DNA from: Gammaproteobacteria bacterium
GTDB taxonomy: Bacteria > Pseudomonadota > Gammaproteobacteria > Enterobacterales > Alteromonadaceae
Length of the DNA: 64,000 nucleotides
Assembly (NCBI GenBank): GCA_018825965.1
Contig: JAHKAA010000045.1
Span: forward strand, 121,528-185,527
Reading direction: 5' to 3'
The notes under the pieces were generated by a model that was not told the DNA's origin, ran no database searches, and was given only the letters and a program-made list of their open reading frames with translations. Of this stretch, positions 1 to 7,249 are shown one piece after another. Made by a program: the position numbers and the translations under genes. Position 1 is the first letter of the stretch. Every line of letters starts with the position of its first letter.

Positions 1-172
1 CATAACCTATGGCAGAAAAAGCCCCACCCTGTTCATGACGGCACAGGTAGTGTTTCACTTTGCTCTGATACAGCGCGTCGTAGATTGGCATAATAGCTCC
101 GCCAGGATAGCCGAAGATATGTTCGACTCCCTTTTGCTCCAGCAGCTTGATAACCAGTTCTGCGCCTTTCAT
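1..172 (-). CDS. ilvG: acetolactate synthase large subunit, 5' end only
   Basis: The first 57 residues of a thiamine-diphosphate-dependent acetohydroxyacid synthase, which condenses pyruvate with pyruvate or 2-oxobutyrate in valine, leucine and isoleucine synthesis. The segment FGYPGGAIMPIYDAL and the motif RHEQGG are characteristic; Glu47 in RHEQ is the conserved TPP-activating glutamate. The gene runs off the left edge, so the FAD-binding and C-terminal domains are not visible. The start at 172 gives the usual N-terminal length. It is preceded by an ilvL leader peptide and an attenuator, the arrangement of ilvGMEDA operons, so the ilvG assignment rests on both sequence and context; ilvI/ilvB paralogues are the alternative. 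Confidence 0.93.
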   Translation of the reverse strand, partial: MKGAELVIKLLEQKGVEHIFGYPGGAIMPIYDALYQSKVKHYLCRHEQGGAFSAIGY

Positions 173-256
173 TTTCCCGTCCTTATTTCATTTCACCCTG
201 GGTTACTGACATTGCTTTGATTGATGAAAACTATCCTGCACCTGCCCGGCTTCTGG

Positions 257-284
257 ACGGGCGGGGATAAACCCCGCCCCTACG
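257..284 (-). repeat. GTAG-type palindromic repeat (REP-like), copy 1
   Basis: A 28-base unit made of an 8-bp GC-rich inverted repeat, GGGCGGGG / CCCCGCCC, around a 5-base loop. Read on the minus strand it begins with GTAG, the tetranucleotide that heads REP sequences mobilised by RAYT transposases (family knowledge). An identical 28-base copy lies at 1190-1217. This copy sits between the ilv attenuator and the ilvG start, so it would form a strong hairpin in every read-through transcript. Confidence 0.75.
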
Positions 285-390
285 GTTTTTGTTTTCATTC
301 GCCCTGCAATGTCAGTTGCTTTGGGCATTTATCGTGTTGTTGTCAGTACAACAAAACCTTTTTTCGAAATTTCCGGGGACCTTAAAACAC

Positions 391-422
391 AAAACCCCCG
401 GACCTTTCGGTGCGGGGGTTTT
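391..422 (-). terminator. ilv attenuator terminator
   Basis: Perfect stem of AAAACCCCC with GGGGGTTTT extended by GGACC/GGT pairs around a short TTTC-containing loop. On the minus strand it lies 21 bases after the ilvL stop codon and about 220 bases before ilvG. Position and shape match the attenuator of enterobacterial ilvGMEDA operons, where terminator formation depends on ribosome progress through the leader peptide. Confidence 0.9.
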
Positions 423-442
423 GTTGAGAATTTTTTTGCTGC

Positions 443-529
443 TTAAAATTCCAAACGCGAGCCCCCGCAGTGACTAATCACCACGATTACGAGGACCACA
501 ATAATGTTCAGAATAGAAGCTAAACGCAT
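443..529 (-). CDS. ilvL: ilv operon leader peptide
   Basis: A 28-residue peptide that starts MRLASILNIIVV and ends GGSRLEF. Fourteen of its residues are branched-chain: five Ile, five Val and four Leu, concentrated between residues 6 and 18. It stops just before the attenuator hairpin and precedes ilvG. This is the composition and position of a transcription-attenuation leader: scarcity of charged tRNA(Ile/Val/Leu) stalls the ribosome on residues 9-18 and prevents terminator formation. The sequence differs from E. coli ilvL but has the same logic, including a C-terminal Cys/Gly-containing part. The Shine-Dalgarno is weak (AAGAG). Confidence 0.9.
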   Translation of the reverse strand: MRLASILNIIVVLVIVVISHCGGSRLEF

Positions 530-864
530 TTTTTAATTTTAACTCTTAATTGGTTAAGTTTTATTTCGGCGGTGTTTTTACGTTATCCCGTCGTTCTTGA
601 AGCTGCTGCTTTGTTGACTTAGTTCTCTCGCCCAATCACATAGGACTACTATGCTCATGGGTCTCGTTCACTAGTCGTCGCGCTGCAACTCCAATTACTT
701 AGGGTGCGTGCCGAAAATTTATGCCTATAGAAATAGCCGTCTAACCATCTTTAGTCAACAACTATTTTTGCTTTTGGCCGATTTTTGTAAAAAAATTACA
801 AAAGCTGCATTATTAGGCAGAATAAGCCAGAATCTTAATCAGAGTGTTGTTCATTGTTGGTGTA
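530..864. other. intergenic region between ilvL and the DUF1289 gene
   Basis: Divergent spacer of about 335 bases with no convincing gene. It must hold the ilv promoter (minus strand) and the promoter of the DUF1289 gene (plus strand), but I could not single out either with confidence. An 8-bp perfect inverted repeat TTTTGTAA / TTACAAAA with an A5 loop lies at 783-803, and the 9-base words TTGTTGACT (612-620) and AGTCAACAA (753-761) are inverted relative to each other. Confidence 0.5.
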
Positions 865-1170
865 ATGGATCAATTAGAGCTGTTTGACTTACCCAATCCT
901 TGTATTGGGGTCTGCGAAAACAACAGCAGAGGGTATTGCCTCGGCTGCTTGCGCTCGCGTGACGAACGCTTTAATTGGCATAACAAGCCTGTCGCTGAAC
1001 GCTCACATATTCTGAAATTACTGGAACAACGCAGGGCCCGGCGTGATGCCAAACTGGCCCAACTTGCTGCTGAAAAGGCTGCTGAAAAAACGGCTCAGCA
1101 AAAGCTGGATTTAGGTGAAATGCCAGCAGTTGATGACAGTATTCCTATTATCTGGGATTTAGAGCTCTGA
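865..1170 (+). CDS. DUF1289 family cysteine-rich protein
   Basis: A 101-residue protein whose N-terminal third carries the DUF1289 signature: NPCIGVC, then GYCLGC and an RDERFNW stretch. The four cysteines suggest binding of a metal or Fe-S cluster, but the family has no established function. The C-terminal half is a charged Ala/Glu/Lys/Gln-rich helix with an acidic tail. I chose the ATG at 865 (MDQLELF) because homologues begin just before the cysteine motif; a GTG at 844 would add seven residues and neither has a strong ribosome-binding site. It stands alone between the ilv leader and a REP-like repeat. Confidence 0.8.
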   Translation: MDQLELFDLPNPCIGVCENNSRGYCLGCLRSRDERFNWHNKPVAERSHILKLLEQRRARRDAKLAQLAAEKAAEKTAQQKLDLGEMPAVDDSIPIIWDLEL

Positions 1171-1189
1171 CATTGGATTGGAATTCGAC

Positions 1190-1217
1190 ACGGGCGGGGA
1201 TAAACCCCGCCCCTACG
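1190..1217 (-). repeat. GTAG-type palindromic repeat (REP-like), copy 2
   Basis: Identical over 28 bases to the unit at 257-284 and in the same orientation. It lies between the convergent ends of the DUF1289 gene and the exported protein at 1230-1778, where its hairpin, followed by a T run on the plus strand, could also terminate the DUF1289 transcript. Confidence 0.75.
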
Positions 1218-1229
1218 TTTTTTGTGAAA

Positions 1230-1778
1230 TTAAACCCTGGCAGTGGGGACGTTGGCGCAGTTGCTGCGCGGTCTTTGCCAGTTTTCAGTGACTATCTGCT
1301 CTGACTGTTTCACCAGTTCACCTGCAATAAACTCATACACCATAGCCAGATAGGCATAACCTATGGTTTCGTCTGAGCCCTCGTCGGTCAGGCAATGTTT
1401 ATAGTCTTTGTCGGTTAACGGCACTTTGATAGCGCCGCTAAACCAGTTTGCTTTCAGCGGATACTGTGTTTCACCGAATAACAGCTGCGGGTCTATATGG
1501 ACCACTGCTGCGCTTTTGCAGTCTTTTTGCTGCAAGGTATTTAAAAATAACTGCTGACCTTTTAATTCCCAAACCCCTGTATAACCCCGCTGATCTGCGG
1601 CACAGGCAAGCTGGTTTTGCAGTTTCAGCCGGATTTCATCGGACTGATGCAGCTTATCCAGCGGGCGGCTGTCCACTTCATGGGGCACACCATCCACAAT
1701 AAATTGATCAGCCACAGGGATAGCCGCAAAAGTCACAGTGCTGAACCACAACAATAAACCGATGCAAAAATAGCGCAT
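1230..1778 (-). CDS. exported protein of unknown function
   Basis: 182 residues with a clear N-terminal signal peptide (MRYFCIGLLLWFSTVTFA, cleavage expected before AIPVAD), so the mature protein is probably periplasmic. Apart from one in the signal peptide, the cysteines are spread through the mature chain (the LACAAD, DCKS, KHCLT and NCAN segments), compatible with disulfides. I recognise no domain. The C-terminal half (AYLAMVYEFIAGELV) looks helical and resembles small lysozyme-inhibitor-like or Rap2/Tai4-like exported proteins only in general character, so no function is assigned. It is monocistronic, separated from the downstream repeat and the upstream LysR gene. Confidence 0.7.
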   Translation of the reverse strand: MRYFCIGLLLWFSTVTFAAIPVADQFIVDGVPHEVDSRPLDKLHQSDEIRLKLQNQLACAADQRGYTGVWELKGQQLFLNTLQQKDCKSAAVVHIDPQLLFGETQYPLKANWFSGAIKVPLTDKDYKHCLTDEGSDETIGYAYLAMVYEFIAGELVKQSEQIVTENWQRPRSNCANVPTARV

Positions 1779-1857
1779 TGAAGCTCCTTAGTTATGGTGA
1801 GTGAAGATTGCGCCGGTTCAGCAGGTTAACACCTTTTGTTTCGACAGTGACCACTCT

Positions 1858-2757
1858 TTAGTTGTAGCCCGAATTAATCAGTCCTTGCAACCAATCGATA
1901 AAAACTTTTAGCCTGCGGCTGAGCTGCCTGCGGTGTGCATACAACACAGAAATGGGCATAGCTGCTGGTTGATACTCTGGCAACACCTGCACCAGCTTGC
2001 CTTGCAACACCAACTGACGCACAGCCACTTCCGGTAACTGAATAATGCCTAAACCTGCCAGACAAGCCGCTGTGTACGCTTCAGCGTTATTGACAGTGAT
2101 GGCGCCTGACATAGGCCAGAACCTGGTTTTGCCATCCTGACGATATTCAAAACCATCAGGCTTACCTGCAAGTTGCTGGCTGTAAAACACTAAGTTGTGA
2201 CTGTTTAAATCGTCCAGAGTTTCAGGTTTACCAAATTTCTGCAGATAAGCCGGGCTGACACAATTCACCTGAGGTAATAACGCCAAAGGCCTGGCGATCA
2301 GGCTACTGCTGTTGAGTTGCCCAATACGGATCACCGCATCAAAACCTTCAGCTATTAAATCCACCTTCCTGTCTGTGCTGATCAATTGAATATGCAACTG
2401 TGGATGCTGAGCTAAAAACTGCGGTAAAGCCGGGATCACGGCTTCCCGCGCTAAGTTTGTCGGCATATCAATGCGTAATACACCTTTGAGCAGTTCAGGT
2501 TGTTGCTGAAACAACTGCTGCAAATCATCAAAATCAGCCAGCAATTCAACACAACGCTGGTAACAAGCCATGCCGTCCTGCGTGAGCTCTACTCTTCTGG
2601 TGGTGCGATTTAACAGCCGCACATTCAGTTGAGTTTCCAACTGCTGCACAGCTTCCGACACTGAAGTTTTTGGCAAACCCAACTGCTCAGCGGTGCGGAT
2701 AAAACTACCCAGTTGTGCCACCCGCTGGAAAATTTGCATCTGCTGAATTCTGTCCAT
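1858..2757 (-). CDS. LysR-type transcriptional regulator
   Basis: 299 residues from the ATG at 2757. The N-terminal winged helix-turn-helix (about residues 3-62: FQRVAQLGSFIRTAEQLGLPK then SVSEAVQQLE) is typical of LysR proteins, followed by a substrate-binding domain with the usual LRIDMP, FDAVIRIG and YTAACLAGLGI landmarks. The start at 2757 has AGGG five bases upstream; a GTG six bases earlier is possible. It is divergent from the short-chain dehydrogenase gene at 2898, with a 140-base shared spacer, so by the usual LysR arrangement it probably controls that gene and itself. The subgroup resembles the AaeR/CrgA-like cluster. The inducer is unknown. Confidence 0.92.
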   Translation of the reverse strand: MDRIQQMQIFQRVAQLGSFIRTAEQLGLPKTSVSEAVQQLETQLNVRLLNRTTRRVELTQDGMACYQRCVELLADFDDLQQLFQQQPELLKGVLRIDMPTNLAREAVIPALPQFLAQHPQLHIQLISTDRKVDLIAEGFDAVIRIGQLNSSSLIARPLALLPQVNCVSPAYLQKFGKPETLDDLNSHNLVFYSQQLAGKPDGFEYRQDGKTRFWPMSGAITVNNAEAYTAACLAGLGIIQLPEVAVRQLVLQGKLVQVLPEYQPAAMPISVLYAHRRQLSRRLKVFIDWLQGLINSGYN

Positions 2758-2897
2758 GCCCACCCTGCCTTGTTCTTTGCCACAAACTGTCCGGAATTAA
2801 CGAACAGTGATTCCGTTTTTACATTATTTATCCGGATCAAATCAAACAATACACTGCAGTTGTTGAATTAGCCACGCTTAACCACAGAGGAAATAAC

Positions 2898-3656
2898 ATG
2901 AGTCAGAAAATCGCTTTAATTACAGGCGCCAGCCGCGGTTTAGGAAAAAATGCCGCTTTAGCTTTAGCCAAAGCAGGTGTGGATTTGGTACTGACCTACC
3001 ACAGCAAAGCGGACGAAGCTGCAGCTGTAGTGGCAGAAGTTCAGGCCTTAGGCCGCAAAGCAGTTGCCATACAACTGGATGCCAGCAATGTATCTTCTTT
3101 TGCCGGTTTTTCAGCACAATTAGCTACTCATTTACAGCAAATATGGCAACGCGACCAGTTTGATTTTTTAGTCAATAACGCTGGTTTTGGTATTTATGCC
3201 GCACTGAGTGACACCACAGAGCAGCAGTTTGATGCTTTGATGAATGTGCATGTAAAAGGCGTGTTTTTCTTAACTCAGCAGCTGTTACCTCAGATTGCAG
3301 ATGGCGGCCGTATTTTGAATTATTCATCTGGCTTAACCCGTTTTGCTTTGCCAGGTTATGGCGCTTATGCCGCGATGAAAGGTGCAGTTGAAGTACTAAG
3401 CCGTTATCTGGCGTTGGAATCTGGTGCTCGTGGTATCAGAGTCAATACCCTGGCACCTGGTGCTATTGAAACAGATTTCGGCGGCGGCGCTGTGCGGGAT
3501 AATGCGGATATTAATCACTATATTGCCTCACAAACTGCGTTAGGCCGGGTAGGTTTGCCTGATGATATTGGTGGTGTAGTGCAGATGTTATTGTCAGAAC
3601 AAAGTGGCTGGATTAACGGCCAGCGTATTGAAGTTTCAGGCGGTATTCACCTGTAA
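2898..3656 (+). CDS. short-chain dehydrogenase/reductase
   Basis: 252-residue classical SDR oxidoreductase. Visible motifs: nucleotide-binding TGASRGLG (residues 9-16), NNAG (93-96), catalytic Ser143/Ser144 and Tyr157-xxx-Lys161, then the PGAIETDF segment. This places it close to 3-oxoacyl-ACP reductase-like enzymes that use NADP(H), but it is not in a fatty-acid gene cluster, so the substrate is unknown. The gene has GAGG before its ATG, is transcribed away from the LysR gene and is followed by a strong terminator, so it is a single-gene unit. Many SDRs in this arrangement reduce reactive aldehydes or ketones; that is inference. Confidence 0.9.
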   Translation: MSQKIALITGASRGLGKNAALALAKAGVDLVLTYHSKADEAAAVVAEVQALGRKAVAIQLDASNVSSFAGFSAQLATHLQQIWQRDQFDFLVNNAGFGIYAALSDTTEQQFDALMNVHVKGVFFLTQQLLPQIADGGRILNYSSGLTRFALPGYGAYAAMKGAVEVLSRYLALESGARGIRVNTLAPGAIETDFGGGAVRDNADINHYIASQTALGRVGLPDDIGGVVQMLLSEQSGWINGQRIEVSGGIHL

Positions 3657-3667
3657 AATGCTCTGTT

Positions 3668-3702
3668 GCAGGGCCTTATCCTCAAGGGCCCTGCTTTTAT
3701 TT
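3668..3702 (+). terminator. intrinsic terminator after the SDR gene
   Basis: Stem GCAGGGCC / GGCCCTGC (3668-3675 with 3687-3694) followed by TTTTATTT, about ten bases after the SDR stop codon. Confidence 0.85.
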
Positions 3703-3724
3703 CAGCTGAAGATACAAGGATAGA

Positions 3725-5416
3725 TTGCACCTTGTTGCGCTGCTGGTTAGAGTGAAGCAATTCTACCTGCAGAGAAATGGATTCTTGAGTCAGTCCCCAA
3801 GCGCTTCGACTACAGAGCTGCACCAAAAGCTCAGCGAAATTCGCCATCAGTTTACGAACTCCTTATGGCGTAGCTTTGCGCTGATTGCGCTGGTTGCTGT
3901 ACCTCTTTCGATATTACGTTCCTTTAATACCGGTTGGTTGCCTGTGTATTCAGTGCATGTCGCTGTTGGCATTCTGCTGGTTTGTGGTGCCTGGCTGTGC
4001 CATAAAATGTCGTTGCGTTTAAAAGGTGGCTTACTGATCCTGGTGTTTTGGGCCGTTGGATTGCCAGGTGCTTTAACTTTTGGTTTTGCTTCACCCGGTG
4101 TCTGGTGGCTGGTATTAAGTTGTCTGGTCGCTCATGTGTTGTATCAGGCCAGAGTGGCCTTGATTTTAGCTGTTGCTACTTTTTTCAGTATGCTGGGCAC
4201 AGCTTTTGGCTTTATGGCAGGTTATTTGTTTATCCCGGTCAGTATCAGCCGTTATGTGGCCGACCCCGCTTCATGGGCCACTTACATCATAGTGAACTGC
4301 ATTGTATTTTTTGTCGTGGTTCGCACCTTTATCAGTTATACCGAATCATTACAGGCCACAACTCAGCATCAGTTCCGGCAATGGATTGATGATTTGCCTA
4401 TGGGCATAGTAGTGCTGGGCAAAGACCAACAACCTTATTACAACAACAGAGCGGCTAAAGAACTATTAGGCCCAAAACCTGAACAGCCTCTTGCTTTTAT
4501 GGCGGGCAGTAACAAAATTTATCCGGCCGATCAAATGCCCGCCGCCAAAGCTTTAGCAGGCGAAATCAGCCAGACCGAGGATATGGAAATAGAACGCGAT
4601 GGCATTCGTCGGCATATGCAGGCCTGGGGCCGGCCTGGTTACAACGAACATGGTAAACTGACCTTTGGTATAGCAGTGTATGAAGATATCAGCGCACGCA
4701 AACAATTGGATTTACTCAAAAACCGTTTTGTTTCTACCGTCAGTCATGAACTTCGCACACCTTTAACTTCCATCCATGGTGCTTTGGGTTTAATTTTGGG
4801 CAATGCGCTGGGTGAGCCAGAACCTAAAATCCGCGCCATGCTGGAGCTGGCCGAACAAAACAGTCAGCGGCTGATCCGGCTGATTAACGACATTCTGGAT
4901 ATGCAAAAAATTGAAGCAGGCCAGATGAATTTCCATTTCGCCAGAGTGCAGTTGCAGCCGTTATTACACTGCGCTGTAGAACAGATGGCCGGTTATGCTG
5001 AACAACATCAGGTGACTATAGAATTAGGCACTGTGCCTGATGATTTATGGTTATGGGCTGACAACAACAGATTGATGCAGGTGCTGGCGAATTTGTTATC
5101 TAATGCCGCGAAGTTTTCTTTTGCCAATACAACAGTAAAAGTTCAGGTGCAGCAACACGACGGACAAGTCCGTATTGCCATCGTCGATCAGGGCACAGGT
5201 ATAGACGAAGAGTTTAAAAGCTTAATTTTCAGGCCGTTCAGCCAGTCTGATACCTCAGATGTACGTAACTTCGGTGGTACAGGTTTAGGCTTAAGTATCA
5301 GTAAATCTATTATTGAACAGCATGGCGGCAGCTTGTCCTTTGAAAGTACCACAGGCCAGGGCAGCAGTTTTTATATCGACCTGAAATTGGGGTCAGATCA
5401 CATTGTTAACAGTTAA
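3725..5416 (+). CDS. membrane sensor histidine kinase with PAS domain
   Basis: A membrane-bound sensor kinase. Residues about 45-215 form five or six hydrophobic transmembrane segments; a PAS domain follows (about 220-325, beginning FRQWIDDLPMGIVVL). The HisKA domain has the phospho-accepting His341 in SHELRTP, and the ATPase domain has the N box (NLLSNAAK), DQGTGID and GGTGLGLSISK. There is no receiver domain and no adjacent response regulator, so it is an orphan kinase here. The TTG at 3725 has AAGGA five bases upstream; a TTG at 3785 is an alternative, and both leave all domains intact. The last residues (GSDHIVNS) and the stop codon are encoded by a palindromic repeat at 5389-5433. Confidence 0.88.
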   Translation: MHLVALLVRVKQFYLQRNGFLSQSPSASTTELHQKLSEIRHQFTNSLWRSFALIALVAVPLSILRSFNTGWLPVYSVHVAVGILLVCGAWLCHKMSLRLKGGLLILVFWAVGLPGALTFGFASPGVWWLVLSCLVAHVLYQARVALILAVATFFSMLGTAFGFMAGYLFIPVSISRYVADPASWATYIIVNCIVFFVVVRTFISYTESLQATTQHQFRQWIDDLPMGIVVLGKDQQPYYNNRAAKELLGPKPEQPLAFMAGSNKIYPADQMPAAKALAGEISQTEDMEIERDGIRRHMQAWGRPGYNEHGKLTFGIAVYEDISARKQLDLLKNRFVSTVSHELRTPLTSIHGALGLILGNALGEPEPKIRAMLELAEQNSQRLIRLINDILDMQKIEAGQMNFHFARVQLQPLLHCAVEQMAGYAEQHQVTIELGTVPDDLWLWADNNRLMQVLANLLSNAAKFSFANTTVKVQVQQHDGQVRIAIVDQGTGIDEEFKSLIFRPFSQSDTSDVRNFGGTGLGLSISKSIIEQHGGSLSFESTTGQGSSFYIDLKLGSDHIVNS

Positions 5417-5433
5417 CAATGTGATCTGACTCC
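5389..5433. repeat. 45-base palindromic repeat overlapping a kinase stop codon
   Basis: Two 21-base arms (5389-5409 and 5413-5433) match at 20 positions around the loop CAG. The arm begins GGGGTCAGATCACATTG and ends TTAA. A shorter related palindrome with the same GGGGTCA...CATTGTTAAC core is at 9284-9318. This suggests a dispersed mobile or REP-like element that can also act as a bidirectional terminator between the convergent kinase and GH13 genes. Confidence 0.75.
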
Positions 5434-5441
5434 ATTTTTAG

Positions 5442-7139
5442 TTAGTTCTGCCAGATTTGTAGTTGGTGAGCGTTCAGCTCTGGTGTTTCATCTTCCTGCC
5501 AACTGACCTTCATACCTGCTGCTACTAAATCAGCTGGTACAGCCATAGTGTCAGTGGATAAGTTCAGCAGCATCAGGCTTTGTTTATCACCTAAAGACCG
5601 GACAATTTTCAGCAACTTACCCTCTGCTAAAAACTCTGCTTTGTAATCCCCTGCTATACCAAATTCGGCGCGGTCGGCTTTTTGTTTGATCAGGAATTGA
5701 TACAAAGACCAGACAGACTTTTCATCAGCCTGCTGTGCAGCCACATTGTTTGGGCCTTGTTGCTGAGCCGTCAGAAATGGCGTCCACCAGCTGCTTTCGG
5801 CCTGAGGCGGGAATAAATCATCACGTTGCACCCAGATTTTTTCTGCTGAACTAAAACCGGCCTGAGGGCTGTTATCCCAGAACATCGGCGAGCGGCGGTG
5901 TATATGCTCTTTGTCGGACGCCTGAGTGAGCGCAATTTCTTCACCGTAATAGATATAAGTGGTGCCAGGAGAGCTGAACAATACAGCAGCGGCCAGCTTG
6001 GCTTTGTTAAAGTCCTGTTCTAACTGCCAGCTTAAACGTGGCTGATCGTGGTTGGTCAGGAAAGGACTGAAAAACTCCATAGGCGCTGCTGTGGTTTTAC
6101 GTTGCTGTAAGTTCGCCATCAGCAGGTTGTCCGCTTTCGTGGTGTTTTCCTGTTTCATAGTGCCAAATTCGGCATTTTGTTTGCCAGCGTTCAAAAGCTC
6201 CAGCACTTTGTAGCCAAACTCAAAGTCGAAACCTGCGTCCAGACCTTTACCATCACCCCAATATTTGGCTGCTATAGGTAAGTCCACCCAGGCTTCAGCC
6301 ACCAGATAAGCGTCTGGCCTGACACTTTTGACGTACTGGGTAAAGTCGACCCAATAGTCGATAGTGCCCTGGGTATCAGCCCTTTGTTGTGGGCCATCTT
6401 CCTGCACATAACGCACTGCATCTAAACGGAAACCTGCCACACCTTTATCCAGCCAGAATTTGGCCATCTTTTTCATTTCGGCAACCACATCAGGGTGCTT
6501 TAAATTCAGATCCGGCTGCGAGGCACCAAAAGCGGCGTAATAATATGCTTTGCGTTCTTCGTTGTAGTGCCAGACGGTTTCTGGTTTGACTTCAGTGCTC
6601 CAGGCCGGGCCCCAGCCATCTGTTGGCATTTCATCACGCCAGACAAAATAGTCAGCATAAGGCGCTTCACCTTTGGCAGAGCGCTGAAACCAATCATGTT
6701 TATCGGAAATATGGTTAATGACTAAATCGAGGATAATATTAATGTTTTTCGCTTTGGCGGCCTGTACCAGCTGTTCAAAATCCTGCATAGAACCATAGTC
6801 TTGTTCTACCTCATAAAATTCGGTGAAGTCGTAACCGTGGTAAGAAGGAGCTTCAAAGATAGGCGTTAACCAGATGGCGTTAATGCCTAAATCCTGCAGG
6901 TAGGGCAGCCTGGCTTCTATGCCTTTAAAGTCACCAGTGCCATCGCCATCAGTATCGTAAAAACTGCGCGGCCAGATTTGGTAAAACACTGCGTCCTGCC
7001 ACCAGGGTTTTGTGGCTTCTGCGGTTTGGGTCACTGCAACCTGAGTTTCAGCAGCAACAGAGCTGCTTTGTTCAGGCGCTTTGCCGCAGCCCGTTAAAGC
7101 GACGGCTAAAGCCAGCGCCAGCAATGATTTATTCAGCAT
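5442..7139 (-). CDS. GH13 alpha-amylase family lipoprotein
   Basis: 565 residues. A lipobox LTGC with Cys18 indicates a lipid-anchored envelope protein. The catalytic (beta/alpha)8 barrel begins WWQDAVFYQIWPRSF (about residue 46), the form seen in alpha-glucosidases, oligo-1,6-glucosidases and related GH13 enzymes. Conserved regions are DLVINH (138-143), GFRLDAVRY with nucleophile Asp240, VAEAW with acid/base Glu282, and TNHDQPR with Asp365. It should cleave alpha-glucosidic linkages in oligosaccharides at the cell surface or in the periplasm; the exact linkage cannot be read from sequence. ATG at 7139 has AGGGA upstream. It appears monocistronic, with no maltose transporter or regulator nearby. 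Confidence 0.92.
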   Translation of the reverse strand: MLNKSLLALALAVALTGCGKAPEQSSSVAAETQVAVTQTAEATKPWWQDAVFYQIWPRSFYDTDGDGTGDFKGIEARLPYLQDLGINAIWLTPIFEAPSYHGYDFTEFYEVEQDYGSMQDFEQLVQAAKAKNINIILDLVINHISDKHDWFQRSAKGEAPYADYFVWRDEMPTDGWGPAWSTEVKPETVWHYNEERKAYYYAAFGASQPDLNLKHPDVVAEMKKMAKFWLDKGVAGFRLDAVRYVQEDGPQQRADTQGTIDYWVDFTQYVKSVRPDAYLVAEAWVDLPIAAKYWGDGKGLDAGFDFEFGYKVLELLNAGKQNAEFGTMKQENTTKADNLLMANLQQRKTTAAPMEFFSPFLTNHDQPRLSWQLEQDFNKAKLAAAVLFSSPGTTYIYYGEEIALTQASDKEHIHRRSPMFWDNSPQAGFSSAEKIWVQRDDLFPPQAESSWWTPFLTAQQQGPNNVAAQQADEKSVWSLYQFLIKQKADRAEFGIAGDYKAEFLAEGKLLKIVRSLGDKQSLMLLNLSTDTMAVPADLVAAGMKVSWQEDETPELNAHQLQIWQN

Positions 7140-7207
7140 TCGAAGATCCCTGTTTTTTGAGTTTGACCCAGCTTAGTCAAATTCAGGCCACAGGGCCAGA
7201 CTGCATA

Positions 7208-7232
7208 CGAATGCACCCGACTGGTGCATTCG
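7208..7232. other. perfect 10-bp hairpin between catalase-like and GH13 genes
   Basis: CGAATGCACC and GGTGCATTCG (7208-7217, 7223-7232) form a perfect stem with a 5-base loop. It lies 17 bases beyond the stop of the catalase-like gene and upstream of the GH13 gene, both on the minus strand. There is no T run on the minus strand, so it could be an operator or a mRNA-stabilising hairpin rather than a standard terminator. Confidence 0.55.
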
Positions 7233-7249
7233 ATTTAACGTGAAATCAG

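Noticed and set aside
35..220. 61-codon plus-strand frame at the left edge
   Set aside because: Antisense to the ilvG start, which has clear homology on the minus strand.
289..477. 62-codon plus-strand frame in the ilv leader
   Set aside because: Antisense to the ilvL coding region and attenuator; no homology.
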